A stretch of DNA of 64,000 nt from Yersinia enterocolitica (GCA_002082245.2 NBTC02000002.1:3906001-3970000), one strand, 5' to 3'; counted from the first letter of the stretch, positions 37,005 to 49,156 are shown. Notes: generated from the sequence alone by a model not told the origin. Translations and numbers: made by a program.

Positions 37005-37030
37005 GTAAAAAGGGCTGGATAACCAGCCCT
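37005..37030 (-). terminator. Intrinsic terminator of gltBD
   Basis: Leftward, AGGGCTGG and CCAGCCCT pair around a four-base loop, then TTTTTA. It starts 35 bases past the gltD stop. Confidence 0.85.
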
Positions 37031-37064
37031 CTAGTGTTAAGTCTATGGCAGGATACTTTTACTG

Positions 37065-38492
<1,428 letters not shown>

Positions 38493-41400
38493 TTACTGCG
38501 CTTGAACCCGCAGCTCGGCTGCGGAACGGCTACGGTGGCCCAACAGTGCTTTCACGTCGCTGGATTTCGGTTTAACCAAAGCAAATTTGGTCACCCACTC
38601 TGGCCAGTTAGCCAGAATTTCTTCGCCACGGCTAGAACCGGTCAACTGAACATGCTCAGTGATCAGCCCACGCAGATGCTCTTCATGGATTGCCAATTGA
38701 TCAACATCCAGGACTTCCACCAGCTCAGGGTTAACACGTTTACGGAATTCACCATCTTCATCAAGAACATAAGCAAAACCGCCGGTCATACCAGCACCGA
38801 AGTTAATCCCAGTGCGACCCAGTACGCAGACAATACCACCAGTCATGTATTCACAACCGTTATCACCGATACCTTCAACAACGGTGATAGCCCCAGAGTT
38901 ACGCACGGCGAAACGCTCACCTGCACGGCCTGCGGCGAATAATTTGCCGCCAGTCGCGCCATAGAGACAGGTGTTGCCGACAATGCTGGCCTCATGGCTG
39001 CGGAAGTTAGAGCCGACAGGAGGGCGCACTGCAATACGGCCACCGGCCATCCCTTTACCGACATAGTCGTTGGCATCACCGGTCAGGGTTAACTCAACGC
39101 CACCGGCATTCCAGACACCAAAGCTTTGACCGGCAGTACCGGAGAAATAAGCTTTGATGGGGTCGGTTGCCAGACCTTGATCACCATGTTTAGTGGCAAT
39201 CGCGCCCGACAGCGCGGCACCTACGGAACGGTCAGTATTACGGATATCGAAGTAGAACGTCTTGCTGTGTTTCGCTTCAATGTGCGGTTCAGCTTGCGAC
39301 AGTAACTCTTTGTTCAGTATGCCTTTATCGAACGGAGGGTTACTTTCGGTACAATATAGTGCCTTACCCGGATGTGGCGTAGCGGTTTTCAGCATCGGCG
39401 ACAGGTCCAGTTTATTCTGTTTGGCTGAGATGCCATCCAGCTCCAGCAGCATGTCAGTACGACCAATTAAATCAACCAGTTGGCTTACACCCAACTCAGC
39501 CATGATTTCACGGGTTTCCCGCGCGATAAACTGGAAGTAGTTAACCACCCTTTCAGGCAAGCCGTGATAATGGTCACGACGCAGTTTTTCATCCTGAGTT
39601 GCTACACCGGTGGCGCAGTTATTCAGGTGGCAAATACGTAAGTATTTACAACCGAGTGCCACCATAGGCCCGGTACCGAAGCCGAAGCTTTCTGCACCCA
39701 GAATCGCGGCTTTAACAATATCGACGCCGGTTTTCAAGCCACCATCCACTTGTAGACGGATTTTATGGCGCAGGCCGTTGGCAACCAGCGCTTGTTGCGT
39801 TTCAACTAATCCCAGCTCCCACGGGCAACCGGCATATTTCACTGAAGAGAGCGGGCTGGCACCGGTACCACCGTCGTACCCAGCAATGGTAATCAGGTCG
39901 GCATAAGCTTTCGCTACACCGGTAGCAATGGTACCCACGCCCGGCTCAGATACCAGTTTCACCGAAATCAAAGCTTTCGGATTGACCTGTTTCAAGTCGA
40001 AAATGAGCTGTGCCAGGTCTTCGATTGAGTAAATATCATGGTGCGGTGGTGGGGAGATCAATGTTACTCCCGGTACGGAATAGCGCAGTTTGGCGATATA
40101 GGGTGTGACTTTATCACCTGGTAACTGGCCGCCTTCACCCGGTTTTGCACCTTGTGCCACTTTGATCTGGATAACATCGGCATTTACCAGATACGCCGGT
40201 GTCACACCGAAACGACCAGAGGCCACCTGCTTAATACGAGAAACTTTATTCGTACCGTAACGGGCCGGATCTTCGCCACCTTCACCGGAGTTAGAGAAGC
40301 CACCCAGACTGTTCATGGCGATAGCCAATGATTCATGGGCCTCCGGGCTAAGTGCGCCGATAGACATTGCCGCCGTATCAAAGCGAGTAAACAGTGATTC
40401 AGCCGGTTCCACTTGATCCACCGGGATCGGGGTGCCTTGCGGTTTAATGGCTAACAGATCACGCAGTGTGGCAATCGGGCGCTCATTAACCAGCTTGGCA
40501 TAAACCTGATAATCGCTGTATTCACCACTGTGAACCGCTTTTTGTAAGGTGCTGACCACATCCGGGTTATACGCATGGTATTCGCCGTTGTGAACAAACT
40601 TCAATAAACCGCCCTGATCCAACGGCTTGCGTTTCAGCCAGGCACGTTTAGACAGATTTTGCAGATCCTGTTGGAAATCACTGAAGCTAGCTCCACCGAT
40701 ACGACTGACCACGCCCTGGAAACAGAGATTAGACAAATCACGATGCAGGCCAACCGCTTCAAACAGCTTGGCACAGCGGTAAGAGGCCACAGTTGAAATG
40801 CCCATTTTGGACATAATTTTGTATAGGCCCTTGTTGATCCCATTACGATAGTTAAGCATCACATCGCGATACTTCTTATCAATCGCTTGGCTATCAACCA
40901 ATTTAGCCAATGATTCATAAGCTAAATAAGGGTAAATCGCAGTCGCACCAAAACCGAGCAGCACGGCGAAGTGATGCGGGTCGCGGGCACTGGCAGTTTC
41001 AACAATAATGTTGGCGTCGCAGCGTAGATTTTTCTCAACCAGGCGGGTCTGGATAGCGCCGACAGCCATTGGTGCGGGTACCGGCAGGCGGTTAGGGGCG
41101 ATGGCACGATCAGACAGTACCAGCATCACGGCACCGTCACGGACTTTGCGCTCTGCTTCTTCACATAATCTCAGAACTGCTTGTTCCAGGTCAGTTTCGG
41201 CAGGGTCAAAGGTCAAATCCACACGATCAGCACGATAATGTTCCCCTTCCAACGTGGTTAACTGTTGGAAATCAGAGAACAACAGGATCGGCGATTTAAA
41301 GCTCAGCCGGTGCGCCTGACCTTCTGCTTCGCAGAACACGTTCATTTCACGACCGATACTGGTCGCCAGTGACATAACGTGTGCTTCACGCAGTGGATCG

Positions 41401-42953
41401 ATGGGCGGGTTGGTGACCTGCGCAAATTGCTGGCGGAAGTAATCGTAAATAATACGTGGGCCGCTGGATAGCACCGCAAATGGGGTATCATCGCCCATTG
41501 AGCCGGTGGCTTCCTGACCAATTTCACCCAGCACACGGATGACTTGGTCCAGCTCTTCACTGCTGTAACCAAATTGCTTCTGGTAGGTTTCCAGTGTCGA
41601 ATCATCTAACTGACGGCTGCCCACCTGATCTTCTGGCAGATCTTCGAACGGCACCAGACGCTTAACGTTCTTCTCCATCCACTCTTTATACGGGTGGCGG
41701 CTTTTCAGATCGTTATCCGTTTCGGCTGAATGGAGGATCTTACCGCTGCGGGTATCGATCACCATCAGTTCACCGGGGCCGACGCGACCTTTTTCAATCA
41801 CTTCATCGGGCTGATAATCCCAGATGCCCACTTCAGAAGCACAAGTGATCAGCTTATCTTTGGTGATAACGTAGCGCGCAGGGCGCAAGCCATTACGATC
41901 AAGGTTACAAGCGGCATAACGGCCATCTGACATCACAATCCCGGCCGGGCCATCCCACGGCTCCATATGCATGGAGTTGAAGTCAAAGAAGGCGCGCAGG
42001 TCGGTATCCATATCTGGGTTGTTCTGCCAGGCCGGTGGCACTAACAGACGCATGGCACGAATCAAGTCCATACCGCCACTGAGGAACAGTTCCAACATGT
42101 TATCCAGTGAACTGGAGTCAGAACCGGTCTCATTGACGAAAGGAGCCGCATCCTGCAAATCCGGGATTAATGGCGTTTTGAATTTATAAGCACGTGCACG
42201 CGCCCATTGGCGGTTACCGGCGATGGTATTGATTTCGCCGTTGTGGGCCAGATAACGGAACGGCTGAGCCAGTGGCCAGCGTGGCACGGTATTGGTTGAG
42301 AAGCGCTGGTGGAACAGGCAGATTGCCGACTCCATGCGCAAATCAGCCAAATCAAGATAGAAGCGCGGTAGATCCGCAGGCATGCACAAGCCTTTATAGA
42401 TCGTCACCAGATTAGAGAAACTACATACGTAGAAATCTTTATCTTCTGAAATACGCTTTTCGATACGGCGACGCGCCACAAACAGGCGGCGTTCCATATC
42501 ACGTGGACGCCAGCCAGCAGGGGCGTTCACAAAAATTTGTTCAATCCGAGGCAGGGAGGAGAGGGCAATTTCACCGAGAACATCCGGGTTGGTCGGCACT
42601 TCACGCCAGCCGATAATCGACAGCGTTTCGTTTTGCAATTCTTCTTCTACAATGCGGCGGCTTGCCTTGGCGAGTTCTTCGTCCTGACTGAGAAACATCA
42701 TGCCTACGGCATAGTTTTTGGCCAAACGCCATCCGCGTTCTTCAGCGACCATCCGGAAAAAACGATCCGGTTTTTGTAACAACAAGCCACAACCGTCGCC
42801 GGTCTTGCCATCAGCAAGTATCGCGCCACGGTGTTGCATGCGGGCCAGTGCGTGTATAGCGGTACGCACTACCTTATGGCTAGGTTCGCCTTCTATGTGG
42901 GCGATTAGGCCGAAACCACAGTTGTCCCTCTCAAGGGATTTATCGTACAACAT
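38493..42953 (-). CDS. gltB: Glutamate synthase large subunit GltB
   Basis: Makes two glutamates from glutamine and 2-oxoglutarate, central to ammonium assimilation. I place the start at the ATG MLYDKSLERDNCGFG, which has a strong GGGGAGG nine bases upstream. This gives 1486 residues and an 11-residue propeptide before the catalytic Cys12, which becomes the N-terminal nucleophile. Frames extending upstream to 43103 have no comparable ribosome site. The class II amidotransferase domain, FMN-binding synthase domain, 3Fe-4S motif (CKYLRICHLNNC) and the C-terminal beta-helix are all intact. Confidence 0.96.
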   Translation of the reverse strand: MLYDKSLERDNCGFGLIAHIEGEPSHKVVRTAIHALARMQHRGAILADGKTGDGCGLLLQKPDRFFRMVAEERGWRLAKNYAVGMMFLSQDEELAKASRRIVEEELQNETLSIIGWREVPTNPDVLGEIALSSLPRIEQIFVNAPAGWRPRDMERRLFVARRRIEKRISEDKDFYVCSFSNLVTIYKGLCMPADLPRFYLDLADLRMESAICLFHQRFSTNTVPRWPLAQPFRYLAHNGEINTIAGNRQWARARAYKFKTPLIPDLQDAAPFVNETGSDSSSLDNMLELFLSGGMDLIRAMRLLVPPAWQNNPDMDTDLRAFFDFNSMHMEPWDGPAGIVMSDGRYAACNLDRNGLRPARYVITKDKLITCASEVGIWDYQPDEVIEKGRVGPGELMVIDTRSGKILHSAETDNDLKSRHPYKEWMEKNVKRLVPFEDLPEDQVGSRQLDDSTLETYQKQFGYSSEELDQVIRVLGEIGQEATGSMGDDTPFAVLSSGPRIIYDYFRQQFAQVTNPPIDPLREAHVMSLATSIGREMNVFCEAEGQAHRLSFKSPILLFSDFQQLTTLEGEHYRADRVDLTFDPAETDLEQAVLRLCEEAERKVRDGAVMLVLSDRAIAPNRLPVPAPMAVGAIQTRLVEKNLRCDANIIVETASARDPHHFAVLLGFGATAIYPYLAYESLAKLVDSQAIDKKYRDVMLNYRNGINKGLYKIMSKMGISTVASYRCAKLFEAVGLHRDLSNLCFQGVVSRIGGASFSDFQQDLQNLSKRAWLKRKPLDQGGLLKFVHNGEYHAYNPDVVSTLQKAVHSGEYSDYQVYAKLVNERPIATLRDLLAIKPQGTPIPVDQVEPAESLFTRFDTAAMSIGALSPEAHESLAIAMNSLGGFSNSGEGGEDPARYGTNKVSRIKQVASGRFGVTPAYLVNADVIQIKVAQGAKPGEGGQLPGDKVTPYIAKLRYSVPGVTLISPPPHHDIYSIEDLAQLIFDLKQVNPKALISVKLVSEPGVGTIATGVAKAYADLITIAGYDGGTGASPLSSVKYAGCPWELGLVETQQALVANGLRHKIRLQVDGGLKTGVDIVKAAILGAESFGFGTGPMVALGCKYLRICHLNNCATGVATQDEKLRRDHYHGLPERVVNYFQFIARETREIMAELGVSQLVDLIGRTDMLLELDGISAKQNKLDLSPMLKTATPHPGKALYCTESNPPFDKGILNKELLSQAEPHIEAKHSKTFYFDIRNTDRSVGAALSGAIATKHGDQGLATDPIKAYFSGTAGQSFGVWNAGGVELTLTGDANDYVGKGMAGGRIAVRPPVGSNFRSHEASIVGNTCLYGATGGKLFAAGRAGERFAVRNSGAITVVEGIGDNGCEYMTGGIVCVLGRTGINFGAGMTGGFAYVLDEDGEFRKRVNPELVEVLDVDQLAIHEEHLRGLITEHVQLTGSSRGEEILANWPEWVTKFALVKPKSSDVKALLGHRSRSAAELRVQAQ

Positions 42954-43649
42954 ATCAGTGAACCTCCCCAGGCTCTGCGAGACTCTCACAAACCGACTCC
43001 AGAAGGACATGGTTACATCAGGCGGGGTGGGCTGAGAGCCGCGTATTTCGCGACAAATCTGCTTTTCCGCCCTCCGCCAATGGCCTCTTGTGACGGTTCT
43101 CACAAGTGGTATAAGACTTGTTTTAAGAGGGAGTCTTAAATTACTGCATAATTATGACTAGACGTTTGCCCGTCTAGAAAGCTTCCAGCGGACCTCCAAC
43201 TTAGCGAGAAAGAATACTCAGGTCAAATATAGGCTTAAGATATATCTTTAAGGTAATAAATGGGGTTATCACAATGAAAAATATATATTTATTGGTACTT
43301 TTAACCCATCTCATACTCAATGAGATAGGCGTGAAATTGTGAGCTGTCTCACTATAGTGCAATCGACAAATCTCTGCACCATGCTAGTGCTGGCGGGGAT
43401 GTTAGAATTAAACTCTGCTATTTAAATATTTATTGGTTTATTAAACTATTTTTCACTGAATTGTAATAGAAGCGCTAACAGGTTGGTGGAAATAAGAAAA
43501 TTTAATCATTGGTCAAGTGATTTTATTTGCATTTATAATGAATGGTTATGCGAGGTTGCACCCAAGGGCGTGGGAGTTGATCTCTGTCATCGCGAATTGC
43601 ATCGCTAGCGGGTAGCCTTAAGCTCTTTTTGACAGGCAGTGCCAAGATT
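42954..43649. promoter_or_regulatory. gltB-yhcC divergent intergenic region with three hairpins
   Basis: A 696-bp gap without a convincing gene. On the gltB side three inverted repeats follow each other: CTTGTGA/TCACAAG (43087-43106), TAAGACT/AGTCTTA (43112-43138) and CTAGACG/CGTCTAG (43158-43177). The rest is AT-rich. Long regulated upstream regions are known for gltBD (Lrp and other factors), so these are candidates for operator or leader structure. Confidence 0.5.
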
Positions 43650-44552
43650 ATGCAGTTGCAGAAATTAGTCAATATGTTTGGTGCGGATTTACAGCGCCGT
43701 TACGGTGAAAAAGTGCATAAACTCACGTTGCACGGCGGGTTTAGTTGCCCTAATCGTGATGGAACACTCGGTCGAGGGGGCTGTACCTTTTGTCAGGTGG
43801 CTTCATTTGCCGATGAGAACATGCAGCAACAGAGTATTGCGCAGCAGCTAGCGGCGCAGGCAAAAAAAACTAATCGGGCAAAACGTTACCTGGCCTACTT
43901 CCAGGCCTATACCAGTACTTATGCAGAGGTTAATGCTTTAGCTGTGATGTATGAACAGGCTTTAGCCGAAGCTGACATTGTCGGTTTGTGTGTGGGAACC
44001 CGGCCCGATTGTGTCCCGGATGCGGTATTGGATTTATTGAGTGGTTATCACCAGCAAGGTTATGAAGTCTGGCTGGAGTTGGGGCTACAGACCGCTAATG
44101 ATAAAACGCTCAAGCGTATTAACCGTGGGCATGATTTCGCCTGTTATCAGCAAACAGCCCGCCGCGCCCGTGCCCGTGGGCTGAAAGTATGCTGTCATTT
44201 GATTGTCGGCTTACCCAGCGAAGATAAGCCACAGAATATGGCAACGCTAGAACAAGTGGTGGCAACCGGTGTTGATGGGTTAAAACTGCATCCGCTCCAT
44301 ATCGTGGAAGGTAGCACGATGGGAAAAGCATGGCGGGCAGGGCGGTTGGCGGAACTGGCGTTGGAACAATATGTTGTGACTGCGGGTGAAATGATCCGCC
44401 ATACTCCAGCGCAGATTGTCTATCATCGGATCTCTGCCAGTGCGCGCAGACCCACGTTGTTGGCCCCGTTGTGGTGCGAGAATCGCTGGACCGGTATGAA
44501 TGAGCTGAATAATTATATGCTGGCCCATGGCGGGCAGGCCTCTGCTTTATGA
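43650..44552 (+). CDS. yhcC: Radical SAM protein YhcC
   Basis: A 300-residue radical SAM protein of the YhcC family (E. coli 309). Cluster cysteines are in SCPNRDGTLGRGGCTFC. Conserved GLCVGTRPDCVPDAVL and SASARRPTLLAPLWCENRW follow. The reaction is not established. The ATG MQLQKLVNMFG is chosen by homology over an upstream in-frame TTG. It ends directly before a 121-bp repeat and lies upstream of arcB, as in E. coli. Confidence 0.92.
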   Translation: MQLQKLVNMFGADLQRRYGEKVHKLTLHGGFSCPNRDGTLGRGGCTFCQVASFADENMQQQSIAQQLAAQAKKTNRAKRYLAYFQAYTSTYAEVNALAVMYEQALAEADIVGLCVGTRPDCVPDAVLDLLSGYHQQGYEVWLELGLQTANDKTLKRINRGHDFACYQQTARRARARGLKVCCHLIVGLPSEDKPQNMATLEQVVATGVDGLKLHPLHIVEGSTMGKAWRAGRLAELALEQYVVTAGEMIRHTPAQIVYHRISASARRPTLLAPLWCENRWTGMNELNNYMLAHGGQASAL

Positions 44553-44553
44553 C

Positions 44554-44674
44554 CGGCTACTGCGCGTCGCCATACTGAGATTGTGCAGTGCTCAAAATCC
44601 TCACGTACTGCGTGTACGCTCCGGTTTTTCCGCGCTGTACGCACTCAGTCTGGCTTAGCTCGCTACGCCGTAAG
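44554..44674. repeat. 121-bp intergenic repeat, copy 1 (after yhcC)
   Basis: Starts one base after the yhcC stop with CGGCTACTGCGCGTCGCCA and ends CGCTACGCCGTAAG. It matches 59705-59825 at about 115 of 121 positions. A CGG-TTTTT-CCG loop lies in its centre. It has none of the ERIC core segments. Confidence 0.85.
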
Positions 44675-44817
44675 TTTTGACCCCCGCCTTATTTTGGCTA
44701 TGCCTACCGTTTATTGGTAGATAATCAGTTTGTTTCCCAATCTCTCACCGTGATTTGCAATCTTTTCCACACTTCTAAGCAAGCCATCTTATCTCTTGGC
44801 GGTTTTACGGTATGATT

Positions 44818-44960
44818 TATACCCTTCGTCCTTGAAGCTACAGAGTTGTTAGCTGCGCTCGCTCACCCGAATCACTTACTTGTAGTTGACCCTACATGAA
44901 AAAGCTTATCGGGATTCGCTTGCTGGCTGCCTACCTGCAACTCCAATGACTTTGGGTGTA
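44818..44960. repeat. ERIC-type repeat upstream of arcB
   Basis: About 143 bp from TATACCCTTCGTCCTTGAAG to CTCCAATGACTTTGGGTGTA, with the CTCACCCGAATCACTTACTT core and an extra AGTTGACCCTACATGAAAAA stretch. It ends 40 bases before the arcB start. Confidence 0.8.
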
Positions 44961-45000
44961 GATTCCAAGGCATATTCAGAAACACTGACAGGGGTTGCTA

Positions 45001-47336
45001 TGAAGCAAATCAGGGTATTAGCCCAGTACTACGTTGATTTAATGGTTAAGTTAGGACTGGTTCGCTTCTCACTGCTACTGGCCTCTGTGCTGGTGTTACT
45101 GGCCATGGTGGTGCAGATGGCGGTGACGTTGGTGCTGAGTGGCTCTGTTGAAACCCTCGATCTGGTACGTTCCATTTTCTTTGGTTTGTTGATTACGCCT
45201 TGGGCAGTCTATTTCTTGTCGGTAGTGGTTGAGCAATTGGAAGAGTCGCGCCAGCGCTTATCGCGTCTGGTTGAAAAGCTTGAAGTGATGCGTTATCGCG
45301 ATTTAGAGCTGAATAAACAACTGACCGAAAATATTGCTCAACTCAATCAGGAAATTGTTGAGCGTGAAAAAGCGGAAAAAGCGCACCTACAAGTGGTTGA
45401 TAAACTAAAAGAAGAGATGGGGCACCGTGAGCAGGCGCAGGTTGAGCTGGGGCAGCAGTCGGCGTTATTGCGATCCTTTTTGGATGCGTCGCCAGATCTG
45501 GTTTATTACCGCAATGAAGATAATGAGTTCTCTGGCTGCAACCGGGCGATGGAGCTGTTGACGGGCAAGAGTGAGAAACAGCTGGTTGGGCTGACGCCCA
45601 AAGATGTCTATGCGCCGGATATCGCCGAAAAAGTGATGGAAACCGACGAGAAAGTCTTCCGCCATAACGTCTCTCTTACCTATGAGCAGTGGCTGGTTTA
45701 TCCCGATGGCCGCAAAGCCTGCTTTGAACTGCGTAAAGTGCCCTTTTATGATCGTGTTGGTAAACGGCACGGATTGATGGGGTTTGGGCGTGATATAACC
45801 GAGCGTAAGCGCTATCAGGATGCGCTGGAGAACGCCAGTAGGGATAAGACTACCTTCATCTCAACAATCAGCCACGAGCTGCGTACGCCGCTTAATGGCA
45901 TTGTTGGCCTAAGCCGTATCCTGCTTGATACCGAATTAGACAGCGAACAGCTAAAGTATCTGAAAACCATTCATGTCAGTGCTATTACTCTTGGGAATAT
46001 CTTCAACGATATTATTGAGATGGATAAATTGGAAAGGCGTAAAGTCCAGCTTGATAATCAGCCAATTGATTTTACAGGTTTTATGGCAGATCTTGAGAAC
46101 CTTTCGGGCCTGTTGGTTCAGCCAAAAGGGTTGAAGTTCATTATGGAACCGCAATTGCCGCTGCCGGAGAAAGTGATTACCGATGGCACCCGCTTGCGCC
46201 AGATTCTGTGGAACTTAATCGGCAATGCCGTGAAATTTACTCAGCAAGGTAAAATTGTGGTGCGGGTACGGCGTGAGGGGAGTGACCGTTTGATCTTTGA
46301 AGTAGAAGATTCAGGTATGGGCATCCCCGAAGATGAACAGGATAAGATTTTCGCCATGTATTATCAGGTGAAAGATCGCAATGGTGGCCGCCCGGCAACC
46401 GGTACTGGCATTGGTCTGGCGGTATCTAAACGCTTGGCACAAAGCATGGGGGGCGATATTACGGTGAAAAGTACCCAAGGGGCCGGTTCATGCTTTACCT
46501 TGACCATTAAAGCACCTGCGGTGCAGCAAGCCGCGAGTGTGCCATCAGGCGATGACATACCTCTGCCTGCGTTGCATGTATTGCTGGTGGAAGATATCGA
46601 GCTGAACGTCATTGTCGCGCGCTCGGTATTGGAGAAATTAGGCAACAGCGTTGAGGTGGCAATGAATGGCCATGATGCACTGGCGATGTTTAAACCTGAT
46701 GATTTTGATTTAGTGCTGTTGGATATCCAGTTGCCGGATATGAGCGGGTTGGACATTGCGCGCCAAATTCGGGCGGAATATGTGGCAGAGTCATTACCAC
46801 CACTGGTGGCATTGACCGCCAACGTACTTAAAGACAAAAAAGAGTATTTAGATGCTGGGATGGATGACGTGCTGAGCAAGCCGTTGTCAGTTCCTGCGCT
46901 CACGGCGATGATTAAGCAATTTTGGGATCATAAGCCCTCAACCTCGGCGAAAAAACAGGAGCATAAAGTGATGCAAACCCATGAATCGTTACTTGATACT
47001 GCAATGCTGGAGCAATACATCGATTTGGTTGGCCCACAATTAATTCATCAAAGCCTGGAAATGTTTGAACAGATGATGCCCAGCTATTTGTCGGTGTTGG
47101 ACTCAAACATGACGGCACGGGACCAAAAGGGTATTACCGAAGAGGCGCATAAGATTAAAGGTGCTGCCGGTTCTGTCGGTTTGCGTCATATCCAGCAGCT
47201 TGCACAGCAGATCCAAACCCCGACACTGCCAGCATGGTGGGATAACGTGCAAGATTGGGTCGATGAATTAAAATTAGAATGGCGCAATGATGTGCAGGTG
47301 TTACGTGAGTGGGCGGCGGAAGCTGAAAAAAAATAA
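45001..47336 (+). CDS. arcB: Aerobic respiration control sensor kinase ArcB
   Basis: A 778-residue tripartite sensor kinase, identical in length to E. coli ArcB, that reads quinone redox state and controls ArcA. Two N-terminal membrane spans, a PAS domain with the redox cysteines Cys180 and Cys241, kinase domain with His292 (STISHELRTPLNG), receiver Asp in LVLLDIQLPDMSG, and C-terminal HPt histidine in EEAHKIKGAAGS. The ATG with GGGG eight bases upstream is used; a longer frame running into the ERIC repeat is rejected. Confidence 0.97.
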
Positions 47337-47355
47337 CCCCGACCGAGGCCGGGGT
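47336..47355 (+). terminator. Hairpin after arcB
   Basis: ACCCCG pairs with CGGGGT directly at the arcB stop; there is no T-run. Possibly a Rho-assisted end or a stabilising hairpin. Confidence 0.4.
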
Positions 47356-47397
47356 GCGCGAATACTGCGCCAACACCAGGGAAATCGTCAACCTGCG

Positions 47398-47524
47398 ATA
47401 CTCGTCATACTTCAAGTTACATGTGCGTTGGCTGATTTCATTCACCCCAGTCACTTACTTATGTAAGCCGCTGGGGATTCGCTCAGTTACCGCCTTCCAG
47501 TAATTCGAAATACTTAGGGTATAT
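47398..47524. repeat. ERIC element between arcB and elbB
   Basis: The most canonical copy here, 127 bp. It contains TTCACCCCAGTCACTTACTT and ATGTAAGCCGCTGGGGATTC, which are the ERIC consensus on the opposite strand, with ends ATACTCGTCATACTTCAAGT and TACTTAGGGTATA. Confidence 0.9.
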
Positions 47525-47700
47525 TATTTCGATTTCGAGTGGATTCGCAGGTTGTAAGGATTCTTCCATACATCATACAAGCAACAACATAGCAAATGTA
47601 AGCGCTCTTGTTACAAGATTCATTAAAATTTGTGATAGAGATTCGTCTTTGTCACTAGAACGGGTTAAGCGATTGACAGAGTAAGAAAAGGAGAGGTGTG

Positions 47701-48354
47701 ATGAAAACGGTCGGTGTAGTGCTTAGTGGATGTGGGGTATTTGACGGTGCTGAGATACATGAGTCTGTCTTAACAATCCTGGCATTAGATCGTGCGGGCG
47801 CAAGTGTTTTGTTCTTCGCCCCCGATAAACCACAACTGCATGTTATTAATCATGTTACCGGCGAAGAAATGGTCGAGAAACGGAATGTGTTAGTGGAGTC
47901 GGCGCGCATTACTCGCGGCCAGATTAAGCCTCTTTCTTTAGCCAATTCAGAGCAATTGGATGCCTTGATTGTACCCGGTGGTTTTGGTGCCGCAAAGAAC
48001 CTCTGCGATTTTGCAACTCAAGGTTCTGAATGTGTTATTGACCCAGATTTATATAAACTTATTCAATCAATGCATAAGTCAGGTAAACCAATTGGTTTTA
48101 TGTGTATTGCGCCAGTGATGTTGCCAAAACTGTTGGGTAAACCGATCCGTCTGACAATTGGTAACGATCCCGATACTATTGATGCAATTGAAGTTATGGG
48201 TGGAGAGCATGTTATTTGCCCTGCCGATGACGTGGTGGTCGATGCTGAGAATAAAGTGGTCACCACACCTGCCTATATGTTGGCAACATCAATTTCTGAA
48301 GCGGCTAAAGGGATTGATAAGTTGGTAACTAAGGTACTGGATTTAACCGAATGA
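47701..48354 (+). CDS. elbB: Glyoxalase III-like protein ElbB
   Basis: A 217-residue DJ-1/PfpI-superfamily protein, same length as E. coli ElbB. The nucleophile-elbow cysteine is in [11 protein letters not shown], and [15 protein letters not shown] is at the N-terminus. Linked in E. coli to isoprenoid synthesis, with weak glyoxalase activity; the physiological role is unclear. AAGGAG precedes the ATG by eight bases. Its stop overlaps the mtgA start by four bases. Confidence 0.93.
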   Translation: MKTVGVVLSGCGVFDGAEIHESVLTILALDRAGASVLFFAPDKPQLHVINHVTGEEMVEKRNVLVESARITRGQIKPLSLANSEQLDALIVPGGFGAAKNLCDFATQGSECVIDPDLYKLIQSMHKSGKPIGFMCIAPVMLPKLLGKPIRLTIGNDPDTIDAIEVMGGEHVICPADDVVVDAENKVVTTPAYMLATSISEAAKGIDKLVTKVLDLTE

Positions 48355-49076
48355 CGTTAGCCAGACGCAGATTAAACCAGCTATGGTATTGGGGAAAACG
48401 GGGCGTGATCGGCATCGTCACACTGTGGTTGGCGGGCATTTTGATTTTCGCTTTTTTGCCGGTCCCTTTTTCCATGGTGATGATCGAAAGGCAACTGGGC
48501 GCCTGGTTGACCGGTGATTTTTCCTATGTAGCGCACTCTGACTGGGTGCCGATGGATGAAATTTCGCCTTACATGGCGCTAGCAGTGATGGCGGCTGAGG
48601 ATCAAAAATTCCCCGAGCATTGGGGATTTGATGTGGGTGCTATCGAATCGGCACTCTCCCATAATCAGCGCAATCAAAATCGTATCCGAGGTGCCTCGAC
48701 TTTGTCACAGCAAACAGCGAAAAATCTGTTTCTTTGGGACGGGCGTAGCTGGGTGCGAAAAGGGTTGGAAGTGGGATTGACCGCCGGTATCGAACTGATA
48801 TGGACCAAGCGCCGTATTCTGACGGTGTATCTCAATATTGCCGAGTTTGGTGAGGGCATTTTTGGTGTGGAAGCCGCTGCACGCCATTTCTTTAATAAAC
48901 CGGCCAGTAAATTGAGTGCTTCAGAAGCCGCCTTGCTGGCAGCGGTCCTGCCTAATCCACTGCGTTTTAAGGTTAATGCGCCATCAGGTTATGTTATTTC
49001 CCGCCAGCAGTGGATTTTACGCCAGATGCGGCAGTTGGGTGGGAAAGACTTCATACAGGCGAATGATTTAGATTAA
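48351..49076 (+). CDS. mtgA: Monofunctional peptidoglycan glycosyltransferase MtgA
   Basis: A 241-residue GT51 enzyme (E. coli 242) polymerising lipid II into glycan chains. One N-terminal anchor ([18 protein letters not shown]), the catalytic glutamate in [15 protein letters not shown], and [16 protein letters not shown] and [17 protein letters not shown] as later motifs. No transpeptidase domain. Translationally coupled to elbB (ATGA). Confidence 0.95.
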   Translation: MTLARRRLNQLWYWGKRGVIGIVTLWLAGILIFAFLPVPFSMVMIERQLGAWLTGDFSYVAHSDWVPMDEISPYMALAVMAAEDQKFPEHWGFDVGAIESALSHNQRNQNRIRGASTLSQQTAKNLFLWDGRSWVRKGLEVGLTAGIELIWTKRRILTVYLNIAEFGEGIFGVEAAARHFFNKPASKLSASEAALLAAVLPNPLRFKVNAPSGYVISRQQWILRQMRQLGGKDFIQANDLD

Positions 49077-49103
49077 TGGCTTGATGTTTTGGATAGCTAA
49101 AAA

Positions 49104-49127
49104 TGGGCCTGGATTTCTCCCGGCCCA
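49104..49127. terminator. Hairpin between mtgA and dolP (convergent)
   Basis: TGGGCC faces GGCCCA over 12 bases in an 80-bp convergent gap, followed by TAATAGGATTGCTCTTTCT. A plausible bidirectional end, but weak. Confidence 0.45.
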
Positions 49128-49156
49128 TAATAGGATTGCTCTTTCTAACTAATTGA

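Noticed and set aside
40634..40843. Several 60-100 codon frames on either strand within gltB, gltD and rpoN
   Set aside because: They are out-of-frame shadows of long conserved genes, without ribosome sites or family resemblance.
43158..43177. A MetJ operator upstream of gltB
   Set aside because: Only half-site-like AGACG and CGTCT arms separated by six bases; MetJ boxes are adjacent eight-base units, so the match is poor.
44886..45000. An N-terminal extension of arcB of 38 residues beginning inside the ERIC repeat
   Set aside because: The added residues come from repeat sequence; the ATG at 45001 has a ribosome site and gives exactly the E. coli ArcB length and numbering of Cys180, Cys241 and His292.
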